A DNA stretch of 64,000 bases from Cyanodermella asteris (taxonomy: Eukaryota; Ascomycota; Lecanoromycetes; Ostropales; Stictidaceae), in assembly GCA_900618795.1 (NCBI GenBank), contig UYJD01000017.1, forward strand, positions 312,314-376,313, written 5' to 3'. Shown one piece after another: positions 1 to 10,300 of this stretch. The notes beneath the pieces were generated by a model. The model was not told the DNA's origin. It searched no databases and worked only from the letters and a program-made list of their open reading frames with translations. Within the stretch, counting starts at the first letter, position 1. Every line of letters starts with the position of its first letter. The translations under genes were made by a program, and so were the position numbers.

Positions 1-43
1 ATCCACTTTTTCGCATTCCGCCAAGAGACGAGGGGCGATAATC

Positions 44-52
44 TTATCTGAT
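44..52 (-). promoter_or_regulatory. GATA-factor (SreA/Urbs1-type) site 1
   Basis: The minus strand reads ATCAGATAA, an exact match to the fungal iron-regulatory GATA consensus ATCWGATAA bound by SreA, SRE and Urbs1 repressors. The match extends: both this site and the next one read GATCWGATAAGATT on the minus strand. It lies about 1.35 kb past the ABC transporter stop codon, so it probably serves a gene left of the window. Confidence 0.6.
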
Positions 53-68
53 CCCGGACAGGGCAATC

Positions 69-77
69 TTATCAGAT
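69..77 (-). promoter_or_regulatory. GATA-factor (SreA/Urbs1-type) site 2
   Basis: The minus strand reads ATCTGATAA, the second perfect ATCWGATAA match. It is in the same orientation as site 1 and offset by 25 bp. Paired sites of this kind are typical of iron-repressed siderophore promoters. The target gene is outside the window. Confidence 0.6.
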
Positions 78-1397
78 CAGGCTTTTTTTTCCATCTCCAC
101 ACTACGCCGCATGAGGAACTTCGGCGATGGATGACAGCGCAAATCCTTTCTCCGAGAAAATGCTCCTTCTGTTACGTGGGCCCAGAAGCCACATTGTGAC
201 GGTCCCAGCCGTAGCGGTGGAGACAAGCTTGCATCCTGGCCTGCGGTTGGCCCTGCTTAGGAATTTGTTCTCCATCCAAGGCGCTCTGAAGAAAAGTACG
301 CCGAGGGAGGAGGGGAAATGAAACCTCGACCGCGCATTTGTACGAAAGAGTGGGTACTGAAAGAACCCCAGGCTTGGTGATACTTTACAGGACCAGACGT
401 CGGACTTGAGAATCTGATTAGATATGATTCCACACAACACGCGTGGCATCGTTCCTGGAACCACGTTCCAGGAGATCAGGCCTCAAATTTTCCCTGCCTT
501 TACCGTCCACACCCCGGTCGAAGGGACACGTGCAACCCGGCATACGTACGCCAGTGCCGATGCAGGGCCGTCTTGGGACCTCGTCCGAATCTCGGATATG
601 AAAAGGTATCCATTCCAAGCTCTCAAGGTTGTAGGTCTACCTACTAAATAGCCGCGGGCCAACCGGAACTTACTGGACGCGTTGCAGGCATCACGCCATC
701 GCACAAATCCATCGCCGAGGCAGGATCCTCTCTAACAACAATACATGTTGATGGTAAGCGCATACAAGCAGTTATGCGACGGCACGACCCCTGTCCCCTC
801 CACGTCAAAGAAACGTCCCTCCCAGAGCCACGCCCATCACGAAAGACGGCATGACGCCGGTCACCGCTCGTAGAGCTCGACAGGTGCCAAGAATTTAAGC
901 GAAAAGATCGACACCTAGCCTTATTGTCAAGGGTAGAGGTCGTCTCACCTGCCGTGCCAGCCTGTACGGAGGAGGACACGCTTGGGGTACACACGCCCGA
1001 CCCTAACGCCTTCGCTTCAAACCTTGTTGGCCTTCCGTAAGATTGATAAGGATTTTTTCTTTTGACGACGCGAAGCACATGAGGGCTCCTTGCGGTGGGC
1101 AAATAAAGGGACGATGTGACGGTAGTGTCCGAGTAAGTGCTCCGCAAACCGGCACATCGGCCGACAGCAAAATTTGCTGCAGAAAGTGTCTTGCTGAGAG
1201 AGAACACGCGTACGTAGCTACTGGCCGCGGTTTCGACATGCAGAGTGAACCCCGAAATTCGGCACAAAGGTGGATGAGCTGCGGGTTCAATGCATCGGTC
1301 TCATGTGAATGTGCCGGAATTATTGTTCATGAGTATCGTTTCATTCAGTCCATGGTTGAAATATGCATGTGCGTGAAGACAATCAACACTCAATCAC

Positions 1398-4300
1398 TCA
1401 ATTGAGTGTCTGCGTCTTCACCATGCCAGCATAAACGCCTCCTAGTGCAACTAGCTCATCGTGCGTGCCCTGTTCAATCAACCTCCCCTTATCAAAGCAA
1501 AACAGCACATCTGCGTTTTTGACCGTACTCAGTCTATGCGCAACCGTAATCGTAGTCCGACTCCGACTCGCCGCGTCAATGGCTTCCTGTACCTGTCTCT
1601 CACTATGGCTATCCAGCGCACTCGTAGCCTCGTCTAGAATAAGTAGCTCCGGGTTGCGGATCAGAGCACGCGCGATAGCGATCCTCTGCTTCTGACCTCC
1701 CGAAAGCCGTGAGCCGCCAGACCCACAATCAGTAGCATAGCCCTCTGGAAGAGATGTGATGAAGTCATGAATCCCAATTGACTTGCATATACGTTCAATA
1801 TCAGCTTGAGTCGGAGGCGGCCCGGACGGCGAGGCGCCGAGCGCGACGTTGAAAGCAACAGACCCAGCGAAGAGAGTTGGCTCCTGACTCACGAGAGCGA
1901 GGCGGGCGCGGTGAGTGTCGACGGGAGTCTCTCTGACGTCTTTCTTGTCGATGACGACGCGCCCGGTGGTGGGGTCGTAGAAGCGTTCGAGGAGCGAGAT
2001 GAGGGAGGATTTGCCGGCGCCGGAGGGGCCGACGACGCCGATTGATTGTCCGGGTTTGATGTGGAGGCTGACGTTGGAGAGCACGATCTTGGTGGGCGTC
2101 TTGGGATAGGCCAGGCTGACTGACTCGAGTGAGATTTCTGCTCCTTGTGTGCTGATTGCATCGGGCTCTGTTGTGGTGGATGCGACGTCAGTAGGAGGTG
2201 GGTGGATTCCTTTGTGGTGTGAGATTGCGTTGGTGTCCATGTCGTCTAGCTTCTCTCTTGCGAGGAAATGCCGACTTCCTTGCAATGCTGGGGCTTCCAT
2301 GATGGTAGGCTTCTCATCAAACAATGAAAACAGGCGCTGTGCGGCGGCGCGAGCTTGTACAAGCTCTGGGGCAGCCGTGAACAGCTGACCCGACTGCTGA
2401 GCAGTGAGCAAGAACGCAGGCAACATGGTGAAGAAGTCTCTTTCGGTAAAAGTGCCATTTCGAACCTGTCGAGATCCCCACCAGTAGGCCAGCGCATACG
2501 TGAAGAAAACGATGGAGTAGTTGAGCGTGAGGGCAAGATCACCAAAAACGCAATACCAGAAGTTTTGGCGATATGGACTGCCGATGGCGATGCGGTAGCG
2601 TTGCAACACGTCGTGTTCTCGGCCATACGCTGCAACTGTGCGGATGTTCTGAACAGCTTCGGAGGCCAAGGCCGCCGTATGCTTGAAGCTGTCTGAATGC
2701 TTCTTGTCGTATCTTGTAAGCAAAGTCACACGGCAGAAGCCAGCGAGCACAATGGCTGGCACGATTGCCATTAGGACAAGTGCGATCTTCCAGGCAAAGA
2801 TAATTGACACTGTGATACCACTGACGATATTGAAGCACACGGCGAACAATGTCGCGATGATGTTCCCAGACAGACCTGCAACAAAATTTGAATCAGAGTT
2901 GATGGCTGAGATCAACCGCTGCGGCGAATGTTCGGGATGCTGGAAGAATGCTTGGTCTTGGCGCAAGGCGTTTCGCAGAGCCGTGTCACGGATCCGAGTC
3001 AGGAGTGCCTCGGATACCAAACCGAAGCATGAGTTACTTAGGCCAGACATAGACATGGCGATTAAACTGATGATGAAGAACATCAGGCAGAAGAAATTGA
3101 TGCGGTCCTGGAAGTCGGGCGAATCACGTTCATGGTTCAGAATGGTGATCAGATTTCCAAAGACAATCGCTTCATAGACGATCAGCGTGCCCATGATACC
3201 CGCGCCAAACAGACCGAGCATCAGTAGTGGTGATTCTGGCTTGCTCATCTTGATAACGCGAAGGATGAGTTTCCAGGATGATGTCTCTTTTGATGGGCTT
3301 GGTTCTTCTTTTTCGGGCGCGTGTTTTGCCGTTGCGATTGTCTCCCTCCCGATTGTGGTAGCTGTAGAACCACGACGCATTTCCTTCGACTCAAAGTCCT
3401 CGCCCGATATGCCTCCAGTACCCTGACCAACCAAGGGAAGATGTGCTGGTAGCTGACCTGATGGGTCGACCTTCTCGTCTGTGATTGCTTCGTCGTCCTG
3501 GTGCCCACCGAAGAGTGTTAAAGACGACGCATTGCTGACTTGGGATCCCGATACATTGAAGCCGACCTGTTGAGCATCAACCAACGACTGATAAGCCCCG
3601 CCTTGATCCATCAGCTGCTGATGCGTTCCCTGTTCAACAAGCTTCCCGTCGGCAAACAGCACGATGTTGTCCATATCCCGGATGGTAGCGAGTCGATGTG
3701 CGATCATAATCACCGTGCAGCCAGTCTTGCAGACCCTCTGGATAGAGTCGAGGATTTTTGCCTCACTAGTTGAATCGAGAGCTGACGTTGGTTCGTCCAG
3801 AATCAAAACCGATGGACATCGCACGAGTGCGCGTGCAAGGCATATTCGCTGCCGCTGTCCGCCAGACAGTGAGTTGCCAGAATTGAGATCAGTGTCGATT
3901 CCGTCGGCGAGCTGATCGATGAAGTCTGTGGCGTTGGCATCACGAGCAGCTTCTTCGCATTTCCGTCGTATCTCTTCAGAAGAGAGCTTGCCGGTATCGA
4001 GTATCCCCGCTCGAATGTTGTCCAAAATCGTGCCCTCGAAGAGTGTTGGCTCCTGGTCGACAAGAGCGATGGCTGCTCGCAGACTTCTGGTATTTAGATC
4101 TCGTAGATCCGATCTTCCTAATTTGATGCTACCAGAGACTGGATCGTAGAGTCGTAGTAACAAACCAGCGAGTGAGCTCTTGCCGGAGCCTGAATGGCCC
4201 ACAATGCCTGTCGACGAACCCGCTTCAAATTTGAGACTGACGGAGTCGAGAACTTTCGATTCGGGTCGCGCTGGGTAGACGAAAGACACGTCATGTATTT

Positions 4301-5366
4301 CGATCTCTGTTCCGTGTGAGGGCTTGAGCATTATGCCCTCATCAGAGTATGGGTCGATGCTCGAGGCAGGCCGCTGGATAAGGTCGAAGACTTTCCCTCC
4401 CGCAGCTGAAGCCATCGCAATCGTTTGAATGAAGGGGCCGACTTGATTGATGACGAAAGATGCGTCAAGAATAAGAAACACCACAGCATAAATCGTACCT
4501 GAGCTTCCACCTGTTCTCGTGCCCCAATAGAACGCCAGAGCATTGACTGCATAGCAGACGAAATAGACAAGACCCAACATGACAGCCGAAGTTATTGCCT
4601 TTCGAAACGCGAAGAATGACGCGTTCTGTAGTGACTTGGAATGCTTTCCGCACAAAATCTCGACCGCACTGAAAGCTTGCACAACGTGCACAGCCCGGAG
4701 GACTTGTTCTGCCAAAGATCCAGCTTCTTCACTAAGCCTATTCGCGGATCTTGAATAACTCGAGACCATAGACGAGCCAACAACGATCAATATCAGCATA
4801 GATGGTAATATGGCCGCCAACAGGACTCCGGTGAGAGCGGGCGAGAGAATGAATCCAGTGATGAAGGTTGCTACGAAATAGCTGATGGACTGAATGAACA
4901 GCCCAACCTTCTCAGATGTTCCCCGCTGAATGGTCTGTACGTCTGCGGTCAGGATGGAAGTCAAGTCCAAAGGCTCCGTATCAAAGTAGGCCATGTCGAA
5001 TCCGACGATCTTCTCCACCAGCCTCTCCTGCAGTCGTCGGGATATTCTGCCTCCTACCACACCCCAACAGACCGTCCATGTCCAAGTCAGGGCAAAGTAC
5101 GCTGAAGCTATGCCCAAAATGTATCGGAGGGCCACCTGGATCTCATCTTCGGGTGGCGGAAAGCCTTCGATGACGCCTCGAAAGACAACAGCCATCAACG
5201 GCAGCGGGACGCCCGCGGCAATGGCACAAATGACCGCAACAAGAAGGACGCATATTGACTGAGAGTCGCCAAGAAGACTGTAAAGGGCCCAGTATGCTGA
5301 ACCGATGTGCAGCCTCCGCAGTCTGTCAAGGGAAGAAGTCCACGATGAACGCAAGAGGTTAGTCAT
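1398..5366 (-). CDS. full-length ABCB-type (MDR-like) ABC transporter
   Basis: This single-exon gene encodes 1322 residues in a (TMD-NBD)x2 layout, the usual length for fungal ABCB exporters. NBD1 has a Walker A GHSGSGKSS near residue 390, signature LSGGQRQR near 498 and Walker B VLILDEPTSALD near 519. NBD2 has Walker A GPSGAGKSS near 1112, signature LSGGQKQR near 1219 and LLILDEATSALD near 1240. Both sites look catalytically complete. Six-helix membrane domains precede each NBD (from about residues 35 and 700). A charged, low-complexity linker (about 610-690) joins the halves. It diverges from the siderophore-type NRPS across 2 kb. ABC exporters often sit beside fungal siderophore synthetases, so a role in moving the siderophore or a breakdown product is plausible, but the substrate cannot be read from the sequence. 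Confidence 0.93.
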   Translation of the reverse strand: MTNLLRSSWTSSLDRLRRLHIGSAYWALYSLLGDSQSICVLLVAVICAIAAGVPLPLMAVVFRGVIEGFPPPEDEIQVALRYILGIASAYFALTWTWTVCWGVVGGRISRRLQERLVEKIVGFDMAYFDTEPLDLTSILTADVQTIQRGTSEKVGLFIQSISYFVATFITGFILSPALTGVLLAAILPSMLILIVVGSSMVSSYSRSANRLSEEAGSLAEQVLRAVHVVQAFSAVEILCGKHSKSLQNASFFAFRKAITSAVMLGLVYFVCYAVNALAFYWGTRTGGSSGTIYAVVFLILDASFVINQVGPFIQTIAMASAAGGKVFDLIQRPASSIDPYSDEGIMLKPSHGTEIEIHDVSFVYPARPESKVLDSVSLKFEAGSSTGIVGHSGSGKSSLAGLLLRLYDPVSGSIKLGRSDLRDLNTRSLRAAIALVDQEPTLFEGTILDNIRAGILDTGKLSSEEIRRKCEEAARDANATDFIDQLADGIDTDLNSGNSLSGGQRQRICLARALVRCPSVLILDEPTSALDSTSEAKILDSIQRVCKTGCTVIMIAHRLATIRDMDNIVLFADGKLVEQGTHQQLMDQGGAYQSLVDAQQVGFNVSGSQVSNASSLTLFGGHQDDEAITDEKVDPSGQLPAHLPLVGQGTGGISGEDFESKEMRRGSTATTIGRETIATAKHAPEKEEPSPSKETSSWKLILRVIKMSKPESPLLMLGLFGAGIMGTLIVYEAIVFGNLITILNHERDSPDFQDRINFFCLMFFIISLIAMSMSGLSNSCFGLVSEALLTRIRDTALRNALRQDQAFFQHPEHSPQRLISAINSDSNFVAGLSGNIIATLFAVCFNIVSGITVSIIFAWKIALVLMAIVPAIVLAGFCRVTLLTRYDKKHSDSFKHTAALASEAVQNIRTVAAYGREHDVLQRYRIAIGSPYRQNFWYCVFGDLALTLNYSIVFFTYALAYWWGSRQVRNGTFTERDFFTMLPAFLLTAQQSGQLFTAAPELVQARAAAQRLFSLFDEKPTIMEAPALQGSRHFLAREKLDDMDTNAISHHKGIHPPPTDVASTTTEPDAISTQGAEISLESVSLAYPKTPTKIVLSNVSLHIKPGQSIGVVGPSGAGKSSLISLLERFYDPTTGRVVIDKKDVRETPVDTHRARLALVSQEPTLFAGSVAFNVALGASPSGPPPTQADIERICKSIGIHDFITSLPEGYATDCGSGGSRLSGGQKQRIAIARALIRNPELLILDEATSALDSHSERQVQEAIDAASRSRTTITVAHRLSTVKNADVLFCFDKGRLIEQGTHDELVALGGVYAGMVKTQTLN

Positions 5367-7348
5367 TATCCGGTACGCCCGGGGCTATAGACTGATAAAA
5401 TCGTGATTCCAGCTTGCATGTTCAACGCCATAGAGAAGCAGCCCAAACTGAAAAGAAGTATAGAGCCCAGAACTTGACAAATGTCAGTGAACAAACGAAC
5501 GGTGAGAAAATCATGCTCCGGAGCAGGGTGAAGCTTGGTGCTAGGCATTTACCACCATCCTGTGGCTCCTCCCCCCTCCCATCGGCTCCTCAGGATTACC
5601 GTGGTGGAGCCATAATTGGGGCTCTGGATTGCAGAAGCCCACGCAAGGCGACCGCGGTCCAAACTCGACGGATGGCCGGATCGACAACGTGCAAGGGAGG
5701 GAAAAAAAAGTCGAGCTCAGATTGCTGTCGAACTATGGTTACTCTGCTCTTTGATTAGAGTGAGTCGATGTCGAAAGGTTGATGGCGCAGAATGGCGTGG
5801 CTCCTGGCGATCAGTGACGACAGCGCCATTCGATCGCAACACACTTCTGCGGCCGCCCGTCATGATGTGCCGACCAGCTGTCATATGCGCCCAGCGAACG
5901 GAAACTAGCTCGATGTTGTGAATCAGATCCGTTAGGAAGGTCAGATCCATGTCTAGCCTCATGTTCGCCGTCGGCTGGGCAAATCTGTGCTGGGCCGCAT
6001 TTCGGACCTCTCGGTACCGTCGGAACAGACACCTGAAACTCGACCATGGTATGTGACACTCTGTCGAAAGCACGGTCGAACCCACTCTTCAACAACAGGA
6101 AGCTTGTCCACTCGACGCATGGTGGTCTGAATCATACGACTGAAGACACCTCACCGTCGTCTGTACAGGGTGGAGCACTTCGTAGAGTAGTTGGAGTGGC
6201 ACTCGGAGGATTATTCCAGTGGCTACGAGCACTTACTCTGACTCAGCTGCGTCCGGTTGAGGATATGCGCTCAAATGAAGCTTTCGTGGAACTCAATCTT
6301 CATTTGAGATGACCAATCATAACTGAGCGGTGACTGTAAAGGTTCAGCAATCGACGAGGCTCGGCACTGAACGTCATCACTGCTGCAGCAGACGCAAGGA
6401 GAGGAACATTGCTGGACGTCTCACAATAAGCAGCACAGATTGTGGTTGAGAATAGGACATGACCAAGAATTGCGGGGCTCGGATGACTTGCGGGGCGAGA
6501 ATCCTCCTGATGGGCAACGAGGAAACTATTACAGCCGGGTAAGTGTAAAAGTGCTAAAACACGGTCAAACCACAGAGCAGATTTTGATTGCGAAATTTTA
6601 CAATACAGGCCCCGCCGTAACGAAACAAAACTCCAAAATAGCGTATGCTCGTGTCACCATTGCACGTGTGCTTCTTGGTGGACAGCAGGACCGCGTTCCA
6701 CTGGCCAGCACGAGATGGCAACATCAAATTTTCGACGCGATCCTTCCCTTACGTTTCCGAATAGGCAATCACTCGAGCTCTGGGTCAAGTCGCCCGAGTC
6801 AAGCCGTTCCAACTCGCGAAGGCGTCGTCCGAAGATGCTCAATGACAACGCGCCAACGACCGGTCTAGCAGACCTCGTCCCGTGACCTCATGGCGTGTCC
6901 CTGGCTAAATGTACCTTGCAGGGTGTACAGCTTCCATATCAGACAGCATCTAACCGTCGTGCATCCCGTCAAAGTTTCATTGCATTGTGTTTCGTTCATG
7001 CTAGCGCCCGCCCAGGCACACCCTCACAGGCGAAGTGCTGCAGCTTCAGCTATCGTCTGACCATTGTCCGCCAGTGCCTGTTGTTCAGCTGCATGTTCCT
7101 GCATTTAAGGCCACTGCAGCGAATAGCATTCCTTTCGTTCCGAGATGTTATTATAGACTCGATTTCATTCGTCCATCCATTGTCAGGATCAGCCGTCCGA
7201 GTCTGTCGTTATCTTTTGCAAGAAGCCGGGCATTCTGGTTGCACGAAGGAGCGCATCTGGATTCCTTTTTGACAGACTGAGATAACAAGGCTGCTACGAT
7301 CAGGAGACGGCCGCAAGCGGATGAAACCGACAGGTTGAATCACGGAAC
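5367..7348. promoter_or_regulatory. 2-kb divergent intergenic region between ABC transporter and NRPS
   Basis: The region separates two head-to-head genes and should hold both promoters. It has no perfect ATCWGATAA site. Seven-of-nine matches occur at 5390-5398 (GACTGATAA, 24 bp upstream of the transporter ATG) and 7277-7285 (CTGAGATAA, 64 bp upstream of the NRPS ATG). A CCAAT box lies at 6313-6317, the core bound by the CBC/HapX iron-starvation activator. Several open frames (for example minus 5717-6085, plus 6440-6868) show no recognisable domain and I do not call them genes. Confidence 0.45.
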
Positions 7349-10300
7349 ATGGGTTCAACAATCTTCGACGGCCGCTTCGACGGCCTTGAGCCGACGGTAT
7401 TTCCTGACTTGACGGGCCGCTCGTCTTTGGGGAAGGAGTCTCTGAGCGGCCATGGCACCGCAGAGTTCAAATTTACGACGCCGTTGGAGGAACGAGAGAA
7501 GCTGCAGACCAGGCTTGGCGTTTCGCCCGGCGCCATTTGCCTCGCAGCATGGACGAAAGTCCTGGTTGCCTACCAGAATGAGAAAGATCTGTGTTTGGGC
7601 TACGTCTCTTCAGGCTTGGAGACGGGCTCCGGCAGCAACTCCAGCTCGAGCCAAAAGTCCCTTTCACCACTCAGAGCGAGTATCGTCTCATCAACTAAAC
7701 ATTCAGATCTCATAACTGAGTTTGAACATCAGCTGCAGTCAAGTTCTTCGAGCCACACGCACAGCGACAGCACAAGCAATGGTTCTGACAGGCTTTTCGA
7801 CACCTGCGTACAGATATCAGATACCCCCTACGAGCATACCGCAGTAACGCCGAGTCTAGATGGCCTCGCGATCCTTTTGCAAATTCATGCGACCAAAAGT
7901 CAGTCACAGTTGGAGTTGACCATGCGTTTCCAGCGTTCTGTCCTGCTACAAGAAGATACCCAGCATTTGTTTTCGACCTTTGAAGCAGCCTTTGCTTCAC
8001 TCATAGATTTCCCTGACTTGCCTGTTCTTTCCTGGTCTTGTGCCCAAAAATACCACCCTTCTGCCACCGAGGAAAGCGCCGAACCATTGCAGCCGGAGCA
8101 CGGAGAAACAATCGTCGATGCTCTCAAACACCATAGCCACAGTCGTCCAGATGCTATTGCACTGGACTTCTTGGAGTCGAACGGCTCAAGGACGGCTTGG
8201 TCTTTCCAGCAGCTGTACAACTTTGGAACCGCCATATCCGAGCATCTCATTGCGGAGATCGGCATCCGACCGGACGAGTCGGTCCCACTTTGCATACCCA
8301 AAAGTCCAGCATTTTACGCATCAATTTTGGGGGTGATGATATCTGGTGCCACTTTCACGCCTTTCAGCGATGCTCCCGAAGACCGAAAGGCATTTATGCT
8401 TGAGGAATTGGGTTCCAGGGTCGTGCTGTACATCGATGGCGAAGACATATCTTGGTGCAAGACGGCAAAAACAATGAACGTGTCGTCGCTACTGGCAGCG
8501 GCCAAATCCCTCTCCGGTCCCTCCAAAGGCATGCGATCGCTTGCTCAGCCTGAAAATTTGGTCTACCAAATGTATACCTCTGGCTCCACTGGACGGCCGA
8601 AGGCAGTCAGCCTCGAACATCGAAATGTCATCCAAACGGTAGCAGCTAGCAAAGCTCTCGTCCCATGGAAGCAGGAGAGTCGAATGCTGCAGTATGCTGC
8701 CCCTTCCTTCGATATGTGTTATTACGACACATTCTTGGCGTGGTACCTCGGTATCTGCCTTTGCTCAGCACCCAGCAATGCTGTGTACAATGATCTTGCT
8801 GGCGTTATCAACAAGTTGGATGTGAGTATGCTTGGCTTGACGCCCTCGGTCGCAGCTACCCTCGATCCTGTCAGCGTTCCTAGCGTTGAATGGCTCTATT
8901 GTATCGGCGAGGCCATGTCACAAACCCTCGTCAATATGTGGTCAGGCAAGCTAGTCAATTCATATGGACCGACCGAAGCTGCACAGATGGTGACCCTCTT
9001 TCCCGTGCACCCAGAAACAAAGTCCACCGTCATTGGCGCTCCCTTTGCCAACACAAGTTTCCTCGTCGTCCAGAAAGACTGTGTGGACCCAGTACCGATT
9101 CTGGGCGCGGGCGAACTGTACATCGGCGGCCCGCAGGTCGCACGGGAGTATTACGCGAACGAGGAGAAGACGAAAGCCAGCTTCTTTGATAAAGGAGGGA
9201 CGCGGTTCTACAAGACAGGCGATGTAGTTCGAATGCTTGGCAATGGCACATTTGAATTTATTGGTCGCTTTGACGATCAAGTCAAAATTCGCGGTCAGCG
9301 TGTTGAGCTCGGCGAGATCAACGAAGCCATCAAAGAGTCGTCTGATGTTGTCAAGAACGTGTCCTCACAGATCATGAAACCGACCAGCACTTCAAAAGAT
9401 CAGCTTATCGCTTTCATTGCTGCGACGACCAAGATTGATGAAAATGACCAAAGCTCACTGCGCCAAGCAGTTTCCACTCAGCTCGAGAACCGCCTTCCCT
9501 CATACATGATACCTAAGATATTTGTTTTTGTGGACAAAATCCCACTGTCCGCCGCGGGAAAGGTAGACAAGCGAGCTTTGAGGGAGTTTCTCGAAGATCA
9601 AATGGCCTCGAGTTCAGATACCAGATCAGCCGAGAACGGCAAGTCGAGCCCAGGAAGCACCGAGCTCATTCGCAGAATCTTCTCGCGATTTTCAGGAATC
9701 AAAGCCTCTGTCATTGGGCAAGACACTACCATATATCACCTCGGCTTAGATAGTATAAGTGCGATACAGATGGCATCAGTGTTCAACCAGGAGGGCATGG
9801 TAGTGATGGCTAGCGAAATTCTCAATCATCCCACGGTCCGACAGTTGGCAGAAGCTCTGGATGCCGAAAATGGCTCACTTTCACAGCGCCGTGATGCAGA
9901 GCCCGAGTTCGACTTCCAGAGCTTCAGCAAGGCACACGAGGCCGCTGTGGCAAACTTTCCTGGTATCGATGGGTCCAGTATCGCAGCGATCCGGCCCGCA
10001 ACCCCTTTACAGGCTGGTATGCTTTCCATGTCGATACATTCCTCGGGTAATATGTACTTCAACCACATGGTTTATAACTTCTCTCCGGACCTCGACGTGC
10101 AAACCTTGAGCACCGCCTGGAAATCGGTCATTGCAAAGTACGAGATTTTGAGATCCGGCTTTGTGCATATTGAGGACAGAGTCCACCCATGGGCCATGGT
10201 AACATACAAATCTGATGGTTTCGCTGCACCTATCGACACGCAGCCAATTTCCGGAAAAGACCTGGCCTCTTATCGGACGGACATGGTCCAGAGTGCCGTT

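Larger units (their letters stand above)
1..1397. other. intergenic: left edge to the ABC transporter 3' end
   Basis: Apart from the two GATA sites at 44-77 and a further GATAA at 37-41, I see nothing supportable. The longest open frame (minus, 644-1267) has no recognisable domain and an Arg/Ser-rich composition typical of chance reading. The 3' UTR of the ABC transporter must lie just below 1398. Confidence 0.5.

Noticed and set aside
644-1267. 207-residue minus-strand open frame
   Set aside because: Arg/Ser/Thr-rich with no recognisable domain, and overlapped by other frames of similar quality.
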